A stretch of 60,011 nt of DNA from Nitrospira sp. (lineage in GTDB: Bacteria; Nitrospirota; Thermodesulfovibrionia; UBA6902). Location of the stretch: positions 1-60,011 of the forward strand of contig JADHUV010000014.1 in the NCBI GenBank assembly GCA_016784355.1, read 5' to 3'. Each line of letters starts with the position of its first letter. Within the stretch, counting starts at the first letter, position 1. The position numbers and the translations under genes are program-made. Below the pieces are notes generated by a model. It did not search any database, was not told where the DNA came from, and saw only the letters and a program-made list of their open reading frames with translations. This document shows positions 33,984-43,630 of this stretch, piece after piece.

Positions 33984-34508
33984 TTAATATCCGCCTAGTT
34001 GCTTTTCTACCATATCCAGAAGTTTTGATTTGATTTCTACCTTCTCCGGCTCAATGTTTCTGGATTTGGTGAACATGGTTGAGATCTGGTTGTACGCGGT
34101 CAGGCCTGTGCTTTTGACCTCGGCAGTGTATGAAACTGTTATAAGGATGAATGCCAGGCTGCACAGGGACTGCACAACAGGCTGCCATGGGGTGGCACAC
34201 CTCTCTCTTATTCCATCTCGTATGATATTGAAAACGAGTTTTATGGCAAAAAAAGCTATTGCCCCGGTAAACAGAAGTATGAAGATTCCGAAAAAAAGCA
34301 GCACCAGAGCATCCCGCCCCCCCATTTTATCCGGCGAAATTAAAAAATTCCATTTGACCGGTTCTACATTCAGGGTAAGCAGAAGGTATATACCGTAACC
34401 GGCAGCAAGCGCGATGACAGCATTTATGCAATAAACAATATATTTGCTTTTACTCACAAGCAGTTGTAACGGCGCAGACTCATTGATGGATTTTATATAT
34501 GCGTTCAC
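33984..34508 (-). CDS. Integral membrane protein of unknown function
   Basis: A 174-residue protein with three likely membrane spans (about 24-46, 67-95 and 108-128), separated by short loops, and a hydrophilic C-terminal tail of about 40 residues (KSRNIEPEKVEIKSKLLDMVEKQLGGY region). I do not recognise a family. It stands alone between a tRNA gene and glnE on the same strand, with a 117-base gap upstream. Confidence 0.6.
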   Translation of the reverse strand: MNAYIKSINESAPLQLLVSKSKYIVYCINAVIALAAGYGIYLLLTLNVEPVKWNFLISPDKMGGRDALVLLFFGIFILLFTGAIAFFAIKLVFNIIRDGIRERCATPWQPVVQSLCSLAFILITVSYTAEVKSTGLTAYNQISTMFTKSRNIEPEKVEIKSKLLDMVEKQLGGY

Positions 34509-34625
34509 TTCTAACTCCCGTGCAATAGTTCGCCTAATATATCTAAATCTATATAATTTTCGGTTCTCAGGAGGAAAACTTTAATATTAAAAAAAGTAAA
34601 CAGGTGATCGAAGCTGAAAAAGCGG

Positions 34626-37409
34626 TTAGCGGTTAGTAATTGCCAGGACATTTTTGCGCAGCTGAAGGAGCTTTTCCATTATTGCAGCACGGTCTTTCAT
34701 TCCCATTACCTTTGCCAGGATATCAGGGATATCAGAATCATCAGCTATAAAGCTTAGTGCATTGAGTCTGAGGATGGTCTCGATTTTACGGAAATATTTA
34801 TATGCATAACGAAGCGTTTCAGCATCCTCTTTGTCCAGCAGCCGACTTTTTTCGAGTCTGTGAAAGGCACTATGCATATTTTGAACAAGGATATCAGGAT
34901 GTGCGCGTGCATGTTGAAGCTGTAAGTATTGAATAAAAAATTCTATTTCTTCAATACCGCCTGGTCCCAGCTTAATATCAATGCCTTTTGATTCCATGGA
35001 AAGCTCTTCTACAATGCGCTTTCTCATTGATGATATGTCTTCCTGTTTTACACTATCCCCTCTTTCCTGTACGACTGTTTTGGCCATTTCTATAAAACTA
35101 AGGGTCAGTTTATGATCGCCTGCTACCGGTCTGGCGCGCAGCAGGGCCTGAATCTCCCAGTTTTGTGCACTATTAAGGTAATAATTTCTAAAACCCTCTA
35201 TATCATTTACCAGTATTCCGCGTGCGCCGTCAGGTCTCAGGCGTGTATCAACTTCATATAAGATCCCGGACTCGGTATAAGAGGTCAGAGTGGTTAATAT
35301 GCGTTCGGCTGCAGACATGGCCTCTTCAGAGGCAGAGACGAATATAATATCAAGATCTGAGCCGAAGTTCATTTCCCGGCCTCCGAGCTTGCCCAGAGCA
35401 ATTATGGCTAGATCCTTCGATACCAGACGCTCGGTTATAGCGCCTATAATGGCATCTGCCAGGTGTGAAATGCCTCTGTATAGATCATTTGTCTGCAATA
35501 TGCCCTGAAGATACAGCATGCCGAGTCTTATTTCCTCCATACGTCTGAATTCAGCAAGGAACTGGCCGATATTTTTCGCCCTGTTTATGGCCCTTTCTAC
35601 ACGGGCCTTGATATCCGTCAGAGTCTTAAGGATGCTCCATTCTTCTATAAGTGTGTCGAGATACAGCTGGTTGCTGAGAAATATATGAGTAAGATACGGG
35701 CTAAGAGAAAAAATCTTCAAAATGCCCAGCATCAGGTCTTTCTGCTCCTGGAAGGCTGTCAGGTGCAGAGACTTGATATGGTATGCTGAAAATAGCTTTT
35801 CAAGGCCTGCAATCGACCTGTCCGGGACCTCTGAGGATAATGCTCCCTCCAGCATCTGAGGGATAACTTCACGCATGATCCTGCGCTCCTGAACGGTGCG
35901 GAAGGTTCGTATGTGTTGTCTCAGGTTCATCAGGTTTTTGACACATTCAGCAGGGTGTTTCACTTTTCTGATAGCGAAGTAGGCAGCGAGTTCTTTTTCA
36001 CCGGCATTATCCTCAATCAGGCTAAGGGCCTCACTGTGTACATCTTCGCTGCTGCCCAGCAGTGAATTGTACATTCCCTTTATCAGCATTCTGCGTTTAC
36101 GGAGCTCCGAGAGAAATTCGTCAGTTAAGGCAAACCCTGTTTTAAGTGCAAGAGCGGCAAGTTCCGTGACTGAAGCAGGGAGGGTATGAGTCTGGCGGTC
36201 TTCCAGCATTTGTATATAATGCTCTGCCTTGCGTAAGAAAAGGTAGTTGTCCCAGAGTCCCTCCAGTTCCTGTTCAGGCACGAATTTCAGTTGTTTAATG
36301 GCATCGATTGCCGTCCTCATCCTGTGTGTCTGCAGTGATGAATGCTGGCCCCCGAAAAGAAGTTGAAAGGTCTGTATAAAGAATTCCGCCTCTCGTATGC
36401 CGCCGTAACCTCGCTTTAAATCATCTTTGTTGAAGTTGGAATCGATCTTTTTCTTAAGCATCTTGATCTCATCCACCTCTGCGTAATCAAGGGAACTGCG
36501 CCATATAAAGGGGTCTATTGTGCGAAGAAAAAGTTTTCCCAGTACCTCATCGCCAGCGATCGGTCTGGCGCGGATCATGGCCATCCTTTCCCAGGTTCTG
36601 CCCCAGGACTCATAGTAGGTCTTGTATGCTGCAAGGGGCAGCGCAATATCTCCTTTCTGTCCCTGCGGCCTGAGTCTGAGGTCTACTCTGTAGGCGATAC
36701 CGTCCTCGGTCTGTCTGGAGAGCAGTCTGCTGAAAAGCTCTATTGTCCTGCAGTAGTACTCGTGATTGCTTATCCGGTTAAAAGTCAGGCCGGAAGGACT
36801 TGGGATACCCGCTGTCTGTCCGGCTTCGCTGCTGTATACCGCGATAAGGTCTACATCAGAACTATAGTTGAGTTCTTCTCCGCCGAGTTTCCCCAGGGCA
36901 ATGAGGGAGAGGGTGCTGTCCTGGGGAGGACCATATTTTTTTTCAGTAAGGAAGAGCGCAAAGTGCAGAGCCTTTTGTATTATTATTTCGGCCAGGCAGG
37001 TCAGGTCATACATGGAGGCCCTGATATCATTAATAGCCTTCAGATCCCTTAGAGTTATTCTAAGGAGATGACGGAATTTAAAGTGCCGGAGCGATTTTAT
37101 CACTGATTCCTCAGAGAGATCCTGAGTGTGTATCAATTCTGTTTCTGCTTTATTTATGTATAGTTCTCTACTGTTCGTCTCCTGGTAGTCCTGCAGTGCA
37201 GCACTTAGTTCCCCTGGTCGCGCTATACAAAAATTTGCAAGGAACTGGCTTGCTCCAAACAACCTTGAGATATCATCGAGAAATTTTAATGAAGAATCTG
37301 CATTTTCAATTGAATCAAGGTACCTGAGTAAGTTTCTTTTGGCCCTCTCAGGGTCAGAGGCATTGGCCGCCGCTTCGTCTATAAGTAGTAATTTTTGTTT
37401 ATTTTCCAT
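34626..37409 (-). CDS. glnE: Glutamine synthetase adenylyltransferase/deadenylase
   Basis: The 927-residue bifunctional enzyme adds or removes AMP on glutamine synthetase. The N-terminal deadenylase nucleotidyltransferase motif is in LNYSSDVDLIAVYS (about 180-195). The C-terminal adenylyltransferase motif is in MNFGSDLDIIFVSA (about 680-695). A regulatory middle region joins them, and length is close to that of E. coli GlnE (946). PII controls it. The PII gene lies immediately upstream in divergent orientation, with only about 63 bp between starts, so the two may share regulation. Confidence 0.95.
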   Translation of the reverse strand: MENKQKLLLIDEAAANASDPERAKRNLLRYLDSIENADSSLKFLDDISRLFGASQFLANFCIARPGELSAALQDYQETNSRELYINKAETELIHTQDLSEESVIKSLRHFKFRHLLRITLRDLKAINDIRASMYDLTCLAEIIIQKALHFALFLTEKKYGPPQDSTLSLIALGKLGGEELNYSSDVDLIAVYSSEAGQTAGIPSPSGLTFNRISNHEYYCRTIELFSRLLSRQTEDGIAYRVDLRLRPQGQKGDIALPLAAYKTYYESWGRTWERMAMIRARPIAGDEVLGKLFLRTIDPFIWRSSLDYAEVDEIKMLKKKIDSNFNKDDLKRGYGGIREAEFFIQTFQLLFGGQHSSLQTHRMRTAIDAIKQLKFVPEQELEGLWDNYLFLRKAEHYIQMLEDRQTHTLPASVTELAALALKTGFALTDEFLSELRKRRMLIKGMYNSLLGSSEDVHSEALSLIEDNAGEKELAAYFAIRKVKHPAECVKNLMNLRQHIRTFRTVQERRIMREVIPQMLEGALSSEVPDRSIAGLEKLFSAYHIKSLHLTAFQEQKDLMLGILKIFSLSPYLTHIFLSNQLYLDTLIEEWSILKTLTDIKARVERAINRAKNIGQFLAEFRRMEEIRLGMLYLQGILQTNDLYRGISHLADAIIGAITERLVSKDLAIIALGKLGGREMNFGSDLDIIFVSASEEAMSAAERILTTLTSYTESGILYEVDTRLRPDGARGILVNDIEGFRNYYLNSAQNWEIQALLRARPVAGDHKLTLSFIEMAKTVVQERGDSVKQEDISSMRKRIVEELSMESKGIDIKLGPGGIEEIEFFIQYLQLQHARAHPDILVQNMHSAFHRLEKSRLLDKEDAETLRYAYKYFRKIETILRLNALSFIADDSDIPDILAKVMGMKDRAAIMEKLLQLRKNVLAITNR

Positions 37410-37451
37410 TTTTTTTGATAAGATAGCCTCTTGACATACTTAATAGAATAA

Positions 37452-37811
<360 letters not shown>

Positions 37812-37855
37812 TCTGATTACGGGCTTGCGCCGGCAGGATAAAATAGAACTCGATT

Positions 37856-38194
37856 ATGCAAGATAAAAGAAAACATGTCAGAGTATCCACCGAACGAAGT
37901 GTGAGACTGCTGCTCTCAAGCGGTAAGTCAGTGACAACCAAGATGGTAAATATTGCCGAAGGCGGACTTGCGATATTGTATGATGCCCCTGCGAAGATAG
38001 GCACGGTTCTCGGGTTGGAGTTTACGCTGGCAACGAAGCGGGATATCAGAGATATAAAGACAAAAGGTGTGATAGCACACTGCCATCTTAGCGGGGTAAA
38101 GTACTATATTGGTTTTGAGTTTGTTGACCTAAATGAAGCAGATGCAGCCTTTATCAGTTCCTTTATTGTTTATAAGCAGGGCATGGTAAAATAG
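37856..38194 (+). CDS. PilZ-domain c-di-GMP receptor
   Basis: A 112-residue single PilZ domain. The binding motif RKHVRV (about 5-10, RxxxR) and NIAEGGLAI (about 44-52, D/NxSxxG form) are present. Alone-standing PilZ proteins act as adaptors for motility or exopolysaccharide when bound to c-di-GMP. It is followed 250 bp downstream by a diguanylate cyclase gene. Confidence 0.82.
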   Translation: MQDKRKHVRVSTERSVRLLLSSGKSVTTKMVNIAEGGLAILYDAPAKIGTVLGLEFTLATKRDIRDIKTKGVIAHCHLSGVKYYIGFEFVDLNEADAAFISSFIVYKQGMVK

Positions 38195-38443
38195 TTTCGG
38201 ATTTTTACTGCGTCAGAGCAATAGAGTATTTTGTTTCTTATGTTGATTGACACCGCCCGGTTTCCATATTAAGATCTTTATTATATCCAGTTTTTAGAAT
38301 TGCGAATATTTTTTTTAGTCGGGCTAAAGTAATTTGAAAAAAGTCCGTATGGTATTAGTATCAAGTTTTTGAAATACCCGTGTTCCAATTTGACGGGTTC
38401 AAAATATTAAGAAGTAAATAAAAATTTTATCAGGGGTGTAGAT

Positions 38444-39466
38444 ATGGGAAAGTCCGGGCAGAGAATACTGTTGGTCGACGCTTCCGGTGATGCCGGGACG
38501 TCTTTAGAGAAAAGCATGAAAGATCAAGGCGCAGCATATGAGAGCTGCGAGGGATTGAGCTTGCAGGATGCCGGTGCCATGCTGTCTGAAGAGGGGCATC
38601 TTGAATTATCATTATATAAGGACATTATACGTGCGACTAATATATTGATATGGCGTACAGATAAAGAGGGCCGCTTTACCTTTTTGAATAAAGCCTGGGA
38701 GGATAATTGTGGTTATTCCCTTAAGGAGATGCTGGGCAAGCCCTTTTCAGAGTTTCAGCTGCCCGAGGCCTCTGAGTATTATGTGAATGTTTTCAGAAAT
38801 TGCCTGATCGGTGAATCCGTGAGCGGTCAGGAGATTACCATCCTCTCTAAACAAGGGGCGGAAATATTTCTTATTTTAAATATGATCCCGCTGTATGATG
38901 CAGAGGGTCTTATAAGCGGGACACAGGGTGCAGCCGTTGATATATCTGAGAGAAAGAATGCGGATGAGTTGCTGCAGTATATATGTGCAAAGGATGAATT
39001 GACCGGGTTGTATAACCTGCATACCTTTATGAGTATGACAGAGCAGCAGATAAAGACCGCGCATCGCGAGGAAAAAGAGATGCTGATAATTTACGCCGGT
39101 ATTGATAATATGCATGGCATAAATGAGGAATGCGGTATGGACGCGGGTGATCAGGTCCTGATAGATATGGCAAATATCTTCAGAAGAACCTTTCGAGAGG
39201 CAGATGTTCTTGCCCGCTCCGGCGGCGATGAGTTTGTGATGTCTACGGTAGTGTCTTCAAAAAATACAGCAGAGATGATTATGACTAGACTGCACGATAA
39301 TATAGAGCAATACAATAATGAGAAAATAGGGCCCTGCGCGGCAGATATAAGCTTTGGCCGATCTTTTTACAGTTCCTCCAAGCCGGTCTCCATTGATGAA
39401 CTCCTCTCTAAAGCTGATGCCAGTATGCACCAGCAGAAAAAGGGTAAGAAGTTAGCGAGTGCCTAA
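38444..39466 (+). CDS. PAS-GGDEF diguanylate cyclase
   Basis: A 340-residue cytoplasmic protein. A short N-terminal segment precedes a PAS domain (about 57-175, ending VDISERKNADELLQ) and a GGDEF domain (about 180-340) with the intact active-site motif SGGDEF near residue 259. An inhibitory I-site RxxD (READ) sits five residues before it. It probably makes c-di-GMP with product inhibition in response to a PAS-sensed signal. The PilZ protein encoded upstream is a plausible target. A terminator follows at 39476. Confidence 0.88.
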   Translation: MGKSGQRILLVDASGDAGTSLEKSMKDQGAAYESCEGLSLQDAGAMLSEEGHLELSLYKDIIRATNILIWRTDKEGRFTFLNKAWEDNCGYSLKEMLGKPFSEFQLPEASEYYVNVFRNCLIGESVSGQEITILSKQGAEIFLILNMIPLYDAEGLISGTQGAAVDISERKNADELLQYICAKDELTGLYNLHTFMSMTEQQIKTAHREEKEMLIIYAGIDNMHGINEECGMDAGDQVLIDMANIFRRTFREADVLARSGGDEFVMSTVVSSKNTAEMIMTRLHDNIEQYNNEKIGPCAADISFGRSFYSSSKPVSIDELLSKADASMHQQKKGKKLASA

Positions 39467-39475
39467 ATTGATATA

Positions 39476-39496
39476 TAGGGGCATGTTATGCCCCTA
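39476..39496 (+). terminator. Terminator after the diguanylate cyclase gene
   Basis: TAGGGGCAT (39476-39484) pairs perfectly with ATGCCCCTA (39488-39496) over GTT, and TTTGTTTTAT follows. Confidence 0.75.
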
Positions 39497-39676
39497 TTTG
39501 TTTTATCCCCCTGTTAATATGTAAGTGCCTCTATTTTTTGTTTCCGGGTATAGTCGTCAGAAATCCAAAGCTTGTGCAAATCGGACCCCTCCTCTTATAT
39601 TATTTGGACAGGAAGACGCTTTCATGTATAATAGGCACTGCTAAATTTGATATATGCCTTAGGAGGTATGAAGATT

Positions 39677-40796
39677 ATGATAACCCCTGATGAATTAAAA
39701 GATACATTAAAGGACATCGAAGCCAGAGTAGATGCCCTGAGGAGGTATCTTTGATGTATCTTCCCGTAATGAAATACTTAAATCCCTTGAAGTAAAGCTT
39801 ACAGCCCCGGATTTATGGGACAATCCTTCTGCCGCACAGGAAATCCTGAAGGAGAAGTCACGTATTGAAAATGTGCTGATGCCGCTTTTGCAAGTCGAGA
39901 AGCAATATGAAAACCTGCAGGTGCTCATGGAACTTTCCACTGAGGACGGGGGCGAATCCATGCTCGCTGAGGCAGATGAGGGGATTACCCAATTATTGGC
40001 CGCGCTTGATGACCTGGAGCTTAAATCTACATTATCTGCTGATGAAGATACCTGCAATGCTATCCTGTCTATTAATCCAGGTGCCGGAGGTGTGGAAAGT
40101 CAGGACTGGGCCCAGATACTTATGCGAATGTATATGAGATGGGCAGAGCGTGGAGGATATAAGGTAGAGATTGCTGAGTATTTACCAGGAGAAGAGGCCG
40201 GGATAAAGACAGTCACTCTGACCATAAGCGGACCCTACGCCTATGGATACATGAAGGGTGAGGCCGGTGTGCACAGGCTCGTGCGTATATCACCTTATGA
40301 TGCCAATAAGAGGAGGCATACCTCTTTTGCTGCGGTGCAGGTGTATCCGGAACTCACTGATGATCTCGAGGTCGAGATACGGGATGATGATATGAGGATT
40401 GATACCTTCAGGGCTTCGGGAGCGGGCGGTCAGCATATCAACAAAACCGATTCGGCTATCAGGATTACCCACATTCCCAGCGGCATTGTCGTCGGTTGTC
40501 AGAATGAGCGTTCGCAGCACAAGAACAAGGCCATGGCCCTGAAGATACTTAAGTCAAAATTGTATGACAGAAAGCTGAAAGAGCAGGGGGAAAAGCGTGA
40601 CGGCTTTATCGGAGAGAAAAAAGAGATCGCCTGGGGCAGTCAGATACGTTCCTACACACTGCAGCCTTATCAGTTGATAAAAGATCACCGTACAGGATAT
40701 GAATCCGGTAATGTAGAAGCGGTCCTGGATGGTGGACTTAATGATTTTATAAAGGAAAATTTACTTATTAAGACTGGGCAGTCCGGTAAAAAGTGA
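39677..40796 (+). CDS. prfB: Peptide chain release factor 2, with programmed +1 frameshift
   Basis: Release factor 2 reads UAA and UGA. The first 25 codons from ATG 39677 lead to an in-frame UGA at codon 26 (39752-39754), preceded by an internal Shine-Dalgarno-like AGGAGG and CTT, the classic RF2 autoregulatory slip site. After a +1 shift at CTT-T the frame continues DVSSRNEILKSLEV and on to 40796, about 372 residues. The GGQ motif (GAGGQHINKT) is near residue 250, and SPF-type codon recognition is expected nearby. ATG 39677 is preferred over 39668 because AGGAGG at 39661-39666 is then ten bases away. A gene finder using the second frame alone would start too late at 39873. Confidence 0.93.
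39740..39755 (+). promoter_or_regulatory. prfB programmed frameshift site
   Basis: AGGAGGTATCTTTGAT: an SD-like hexamer, a three-base spacer, then CTT TGA T. Scarcity of RF2 lets the ribosome slip from CTT-T to TTT-G..., entering the +1 frame. E. coli has AGGGGGTATCTTTGAC in the same place, also with UGA as codon 26. Confidence 0.93.
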
Positions 40797-41302
40797 AGAG
40801 CGCAATATATGAATTGATTGCCTCAAGACGCAGTATCCGGCGCTTTTCAGGAGAGCCTGTAGCTGAAGAATTTGTTCAGATGATGATTGAGGCAGGTACA
40901 TGGGCACCCTCAGGGCTGAACAATCAGCCCTGGAAATTTGCGGTAATCAGGGACAGTGCCCTGAAAGAGGAGTTAGCTGGACTTACGCATTATTCCGATA
41001 TTGTTCATTCATGTGATTTTTTGATAGCGGTCTTTCTGGACGCAGAGGCCAGTTATGACAGGACAAAGGATATCATGGCCATAGGTGCCTGCATACAAAA
41101 TATGCTGCTTTATTGTCATTCCGCCGGGCTGGGCGCGGTATGGCTTGGAGAGATACTTAAAAAGAAGGATCGGGTACGTGAGCTTCTCAGCGGCTCGGAG
41201 GCTTTTGAGCTTATGGCGGTAGTAGCGGCAGGTCATCCTGCAGAGTCAAAGGGCAACGCAAGCCGCAGGCCGGTATCAGAGATGGTTTTTTTTCAGAAAT
41301 AA
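40793..41302 (+). CDS. Nitroreductase-family flavoprotein
   Basis: A 169-residue FMN-binding nitroreductase-fold protein: IASRRSIRRFSGEPV near the N-terminus, WAPSGLNNQPWKFAVI, and the C-terminal GLGAVWLGEILKKK. The substrate is not evident. The GTG start overlaps the prfB stop (GTGA). A short internal terminator follows at 41307. Confidence 0.82.
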   Translation: MKSAIYELIASRRSIRRFSGEPVAEEFVQMMIEAGTWAPSGLNNQPWKFAVIRDSALKEELAGLTHYSDIVHSCDFLIAVFLDAEASYDRTKDIMAIGACIQNMLLYCHSAGLGAVWLGEILKKKDRVRELLSGSEAFELMAVVAAGHPAESKGNASRRPVSEMVFFQK

Positions 41303-41331
41303 AAAAGGCACATCTCAATGATGTGCCTTTT
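41303..41331 (+). terminator. Terminator after the nitroreductase gene
   Basis: GGCACATC (41307-41314) pairs with GATGTGCC (41320-41327), flanked by A run and TTTTAAT. It could serve the converging gene at 41352-41630 as well. Confidence 0.75.
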
Positions 41332-41351
41332 AATAAATGGTAGCTTTAGTA

Positions 41352-41630
41352 TCAGAGTCCAGTCCCAATCTCCCCTATAGGCCTCTTAAAAGTATAATCG
41401 ACCGGCTCTTTGATCAGCACCTTGTAGGAAGTGTCTTCGCTGTCAGTGATTTTAGCGATTGGATAGGAGACGAGAAAAAGGGATGTACCTACCACAGTTG
41501 CAAGAAAACCCATGGGTCTTAGAATCAAGGTGTCAGCCATTATATTTGATGCATCCACCTCAGCAGCAAAAACAGGTGCCGAGGAAAGTATCATAACCAG
41601 TGCAATCAGCATTATTAATAATTTTTTCAT
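41352..41630 (-). CDS. Small exported protein, membrane-anchoring segment
   Basis: A 92-residue protein with a signal peptide (MKKLLIMLIALVMILSSAPVFAA) and a second hydrophobic segment (GFLATVVGTSLFLVSYPIA). The tail YTFKRPIGEIG resembles a family of small exported proteins, common in Proteobacteria and related phyla, that have no known function (RPxGxxATVxG ... YTFxRPxGE). A ribosome site AGGAGATGAG precedes it. Function unknown. Confidence 0.62.
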   Translation of the reverse strand: MKKLLIMLIALVMILSSAPVFAAEVDASNIMADTLILRPMGFLATVVGTSLFLVSYPIAKITDSEDTSYKVLIKEPVDYTFKRPIGEIGTGL

Positions 41631-41708
41631 ATCTCATCTCCTTTTGTTTTCAGATGTATTTTAACTTTATAACCATATTACTACTCAAGTCAATCTCTGA
41701 TATGCTTG

Positions 41709-42107
41709 TTAAGGCGGCCAGCGCAGGGTGAGGGTTACGGAGTCTTCCTGCATCTGCCAGGTATGTTCCAGGCTTTCATTCCAGAGGGCGTAATCACCCT
41801 CTTTACATAATCTGACCTCTTTTATGAGATCATCTTTGCCGGGTTCTCTGAAGCGAAATGTGAAATCACCCCTTATCAGGATACTTAATGCGGTCTTATC
41901 AGAAGTCGCCGCCCATACAGTGCGTTCCTCTCCTTTACTGTACATTCCCCATTTAATCTCAATGCGGCCGGTATTGCGCAGGCCGTACTGTTTCGGATTA
42001 AACTGGATACCGCGTTCACCGCACCACTGTTGCACATTACCGATAAACCAGAAATTAAACTCTTTGCCGTCTGCGGCCGTGTTGCCTGTAGTTATATCTT
42101 GCAGCAT
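41709..42107 (-). CDS. Small cupin-like protein
   Basis: A 132-residue all-beta protein of the cupin type (EIKWGMYSKGEERTVWAATS, TALSILIRGDFTFRF, GDYALWNESLEHTWQ). The paired Gly-rich turns and a terminal HTW segment fit a cupin barrel, but a full metal triad is not evident. Similar proteins are often mislabelled as signal peptidase. Function unknown. Confidence 0.6.
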   Translation of the reverse strand: MLQDITTGNTAADGKEFNFWFIGNVQQWCGERGIQFNPKQYGLRNTGRIEIKWGMYSKGEERTVWAATSDKTALSILIRGDFTFRFREPGKDDLIKEVRLCKEGDYALWNESLEHTWQMQEDSVTLTLRWPP

Positions 42108-42183
42108 TTCATAACCTGTTTTCTATAATATCCAGCCCTCTAGCTCGCCGGCTGTGAATTGTGTATGTTATATTTCGGTCTTT

Positions 42184-42894
42184 TCACTTGATTTGTTTAG
42201 CCAGCTGAAGTACAAACTGCTGGCAGTGCTCTGAGGCGCCTTTCAGGTCCCAGCGCGTTTTATTTCTGTCTCCGGCAATATTGCTGATTCCCCGGACGGC
42301 ATACATGGGTATTTCGTACATGGCACATACCTGCGCGATTGCCGCACCCTCCATATTTTCGCAGATAGCAGTGAATCGCTCTGCAAGCAAGTCCGCACGT
42401 GCAGCATCTCCTGAGGCGGCGGATACCGTGAGAAAATGGCCGGAGGCGAGGATTCTGCCGGGAAAGGCAGAAGACATCTCCGGTATAAGCTCAAGAGGGT
42501 AGTCATTAAAATATTTCCTGTCATCTGTCTGAACAACGGGAATTCCTATAGTCTCCATGCCCAAAAAGCCGGCGGAGGTGATTACTCCGTCATCTGCGAG
42601 GATCTCCATTGTAGCAAGTGCTATATCTCCCGCCCGCAGGCCGGATGCTGTATATGCACCGGCAATACCGGCATTTATCACGGTACTGATCTGATGACGT
42701 TCCAGTGCAATGGTTGCAGCGTGTGCCGCATTTATCTTGCCGATGCCGGTATGCACCAGGACTATCGGTCTGCCGCACAGCTCTCCGGTAAACATATTAC
42801 CCCCGGCAAAGGGTTCTTCACAAATCAGGTTTATTTGCTCCCGGAGCAGGCCGGATTCAAAAGGCATAGATGTGAGTATCGCAAGAATTTTCAT
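42184..42894 (-). CDS. mqnB: Futalosine hydrolase (probable)
   Basis: A 236-residue nucleoside phosphorylase-fold hydrolase: VLVHTGIGKINAAHAATIAL, INAGIAGAY, and CENMEGAAIAQVCAMY with GISNIAGDRNKTRWDLKGA near the C-terminus. The last two motifs fit MqnB of the futalosine menaquinone pathway, which splits futalosine into hypoxanthine and a dehypoxanthine product. The fold is shared with MTA/SAH nucleosidase. The longer C-terminal motif and DLKGA favour MqnB, but no other mqn gene is in view. Confidence 0.72.
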   Translation of the reverse strand: MKILAILTSMPFESGLLREQINLICEEPFAGGNMFTGELCGRPIVLVHTGIGKINAAHAATIALERHQISTVINAGIAGAYTASGLRAGDIALATMEILADDGVITSAGFLGMETIGIPVVQTDDRKYFNDYPLELIPEMSSAFPGRILASGHFLTVSAASGDAARADLLAERFTAICENMEGAAIAQVCAMYEIPMYAVRGISNIAGDRNKTRWDLKGASEHCQQFVLQLAKQIK

Positions 42895-42968
42895 AGGCGC
42901 TGTTGTATTATATTATACATTTTCATAAAGACGGTAATGAAAAGGGAAGGATAAGAGAGGGTTATATA

Positions 42969-43583
42969 ATGATAGATAATATTCACTGGCTTGGGCATGA
43001 TACTTTCCGGATAGCCGGGGACAGAATAATATATACAGATCCGTTTAAGATCAGGAAAAAAGATAAGGCTGATATTATCCTGATCACACATGAGCATTAT
43101 GATCACTGCTCTGTAGATGATATTGCAAAGCTGCAGGGGGAGCAGACAGTTATTGTTGCTACCGCAGACTGCGCGGAAAAGCTTTCGGGCAATATAAAGA
43201 TCGTTCGCCCCGGTGACCGGCTAACGGTGCTGGGTGTAGAGATAGAGGTAGTGCCGTCCTATAACCTGGATAAACAGTTTCACACAAAAGATAAGGGCTG
43301 GGTTGGTTATATATTTACTTTAAATGGAAAACGTATATATCTTGCGGGAGATACGGATTATATTCCTGAGATGAAGGATTTCAAGGCCGATATAGCCCTG
43401 CTGCCGGTCTCAGGGACTTATGTAATGACGGCCGAAGAGGCAGTCCGGGCAGCGCTGGACATTGGCCCGGAGATTGCCGTACCAATGCATTATGGCTCCA
43501 TTGTCGGCTCTGTTGATGATGCCGTCCGTTTTGCAAAAGGGCTTATAGACAAAGTGGAAGTAAGAATTCTGGAACAGGAATAA
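42969..43583 (+). CDS. Metal-dependent hydrolase, metallo-beta-lactamase fold
   Basis: A 204-residue beta-lactamase-fold protein of the UPF0173 type. The metal motif is HEHYDHCS (ILITHEHYDHCS), with YLAGDTDYIPEM and MHYGSIVG further on. The start is ATG 42969, preceded by AGAGAGGG (42954-42961). An ORF from 42903 is longer but reads through the divergent promoter. It is read opposite to mqnB, with 75 bases between starts. The substrate is unknown. Confidence 0.8.
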   Translation: MIDNIHWLGHDTFRIAGDRIIYTDPFKIRKKDKADIILITHEHYDHCSVDDIAKLQGEQTVIVATADCAEKLSGNIKIVRPGDRLTVLGVEIEVVPSYNLDKQFHTKDKGWVGYIFTLNGKRIYLAGDTDYIPEMKDFKADIALLPVSGTYVMTAEEAVRAALDIGPEIAVPMHYGSIVGSVDDAVRFAKGLIDKVEVRILEQE

Positions 43584-43630
43584 CTGCCAGCCGGAGCAGA
43601 GACTATAGAGCTCTTTCCGGCCCTAATGCA

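Noticed and set aside
42436..42954. 172-codon plus-strand ORF opposite mqnB
   Set aside because: Complement of a gene with clear nucleosidase motifs.
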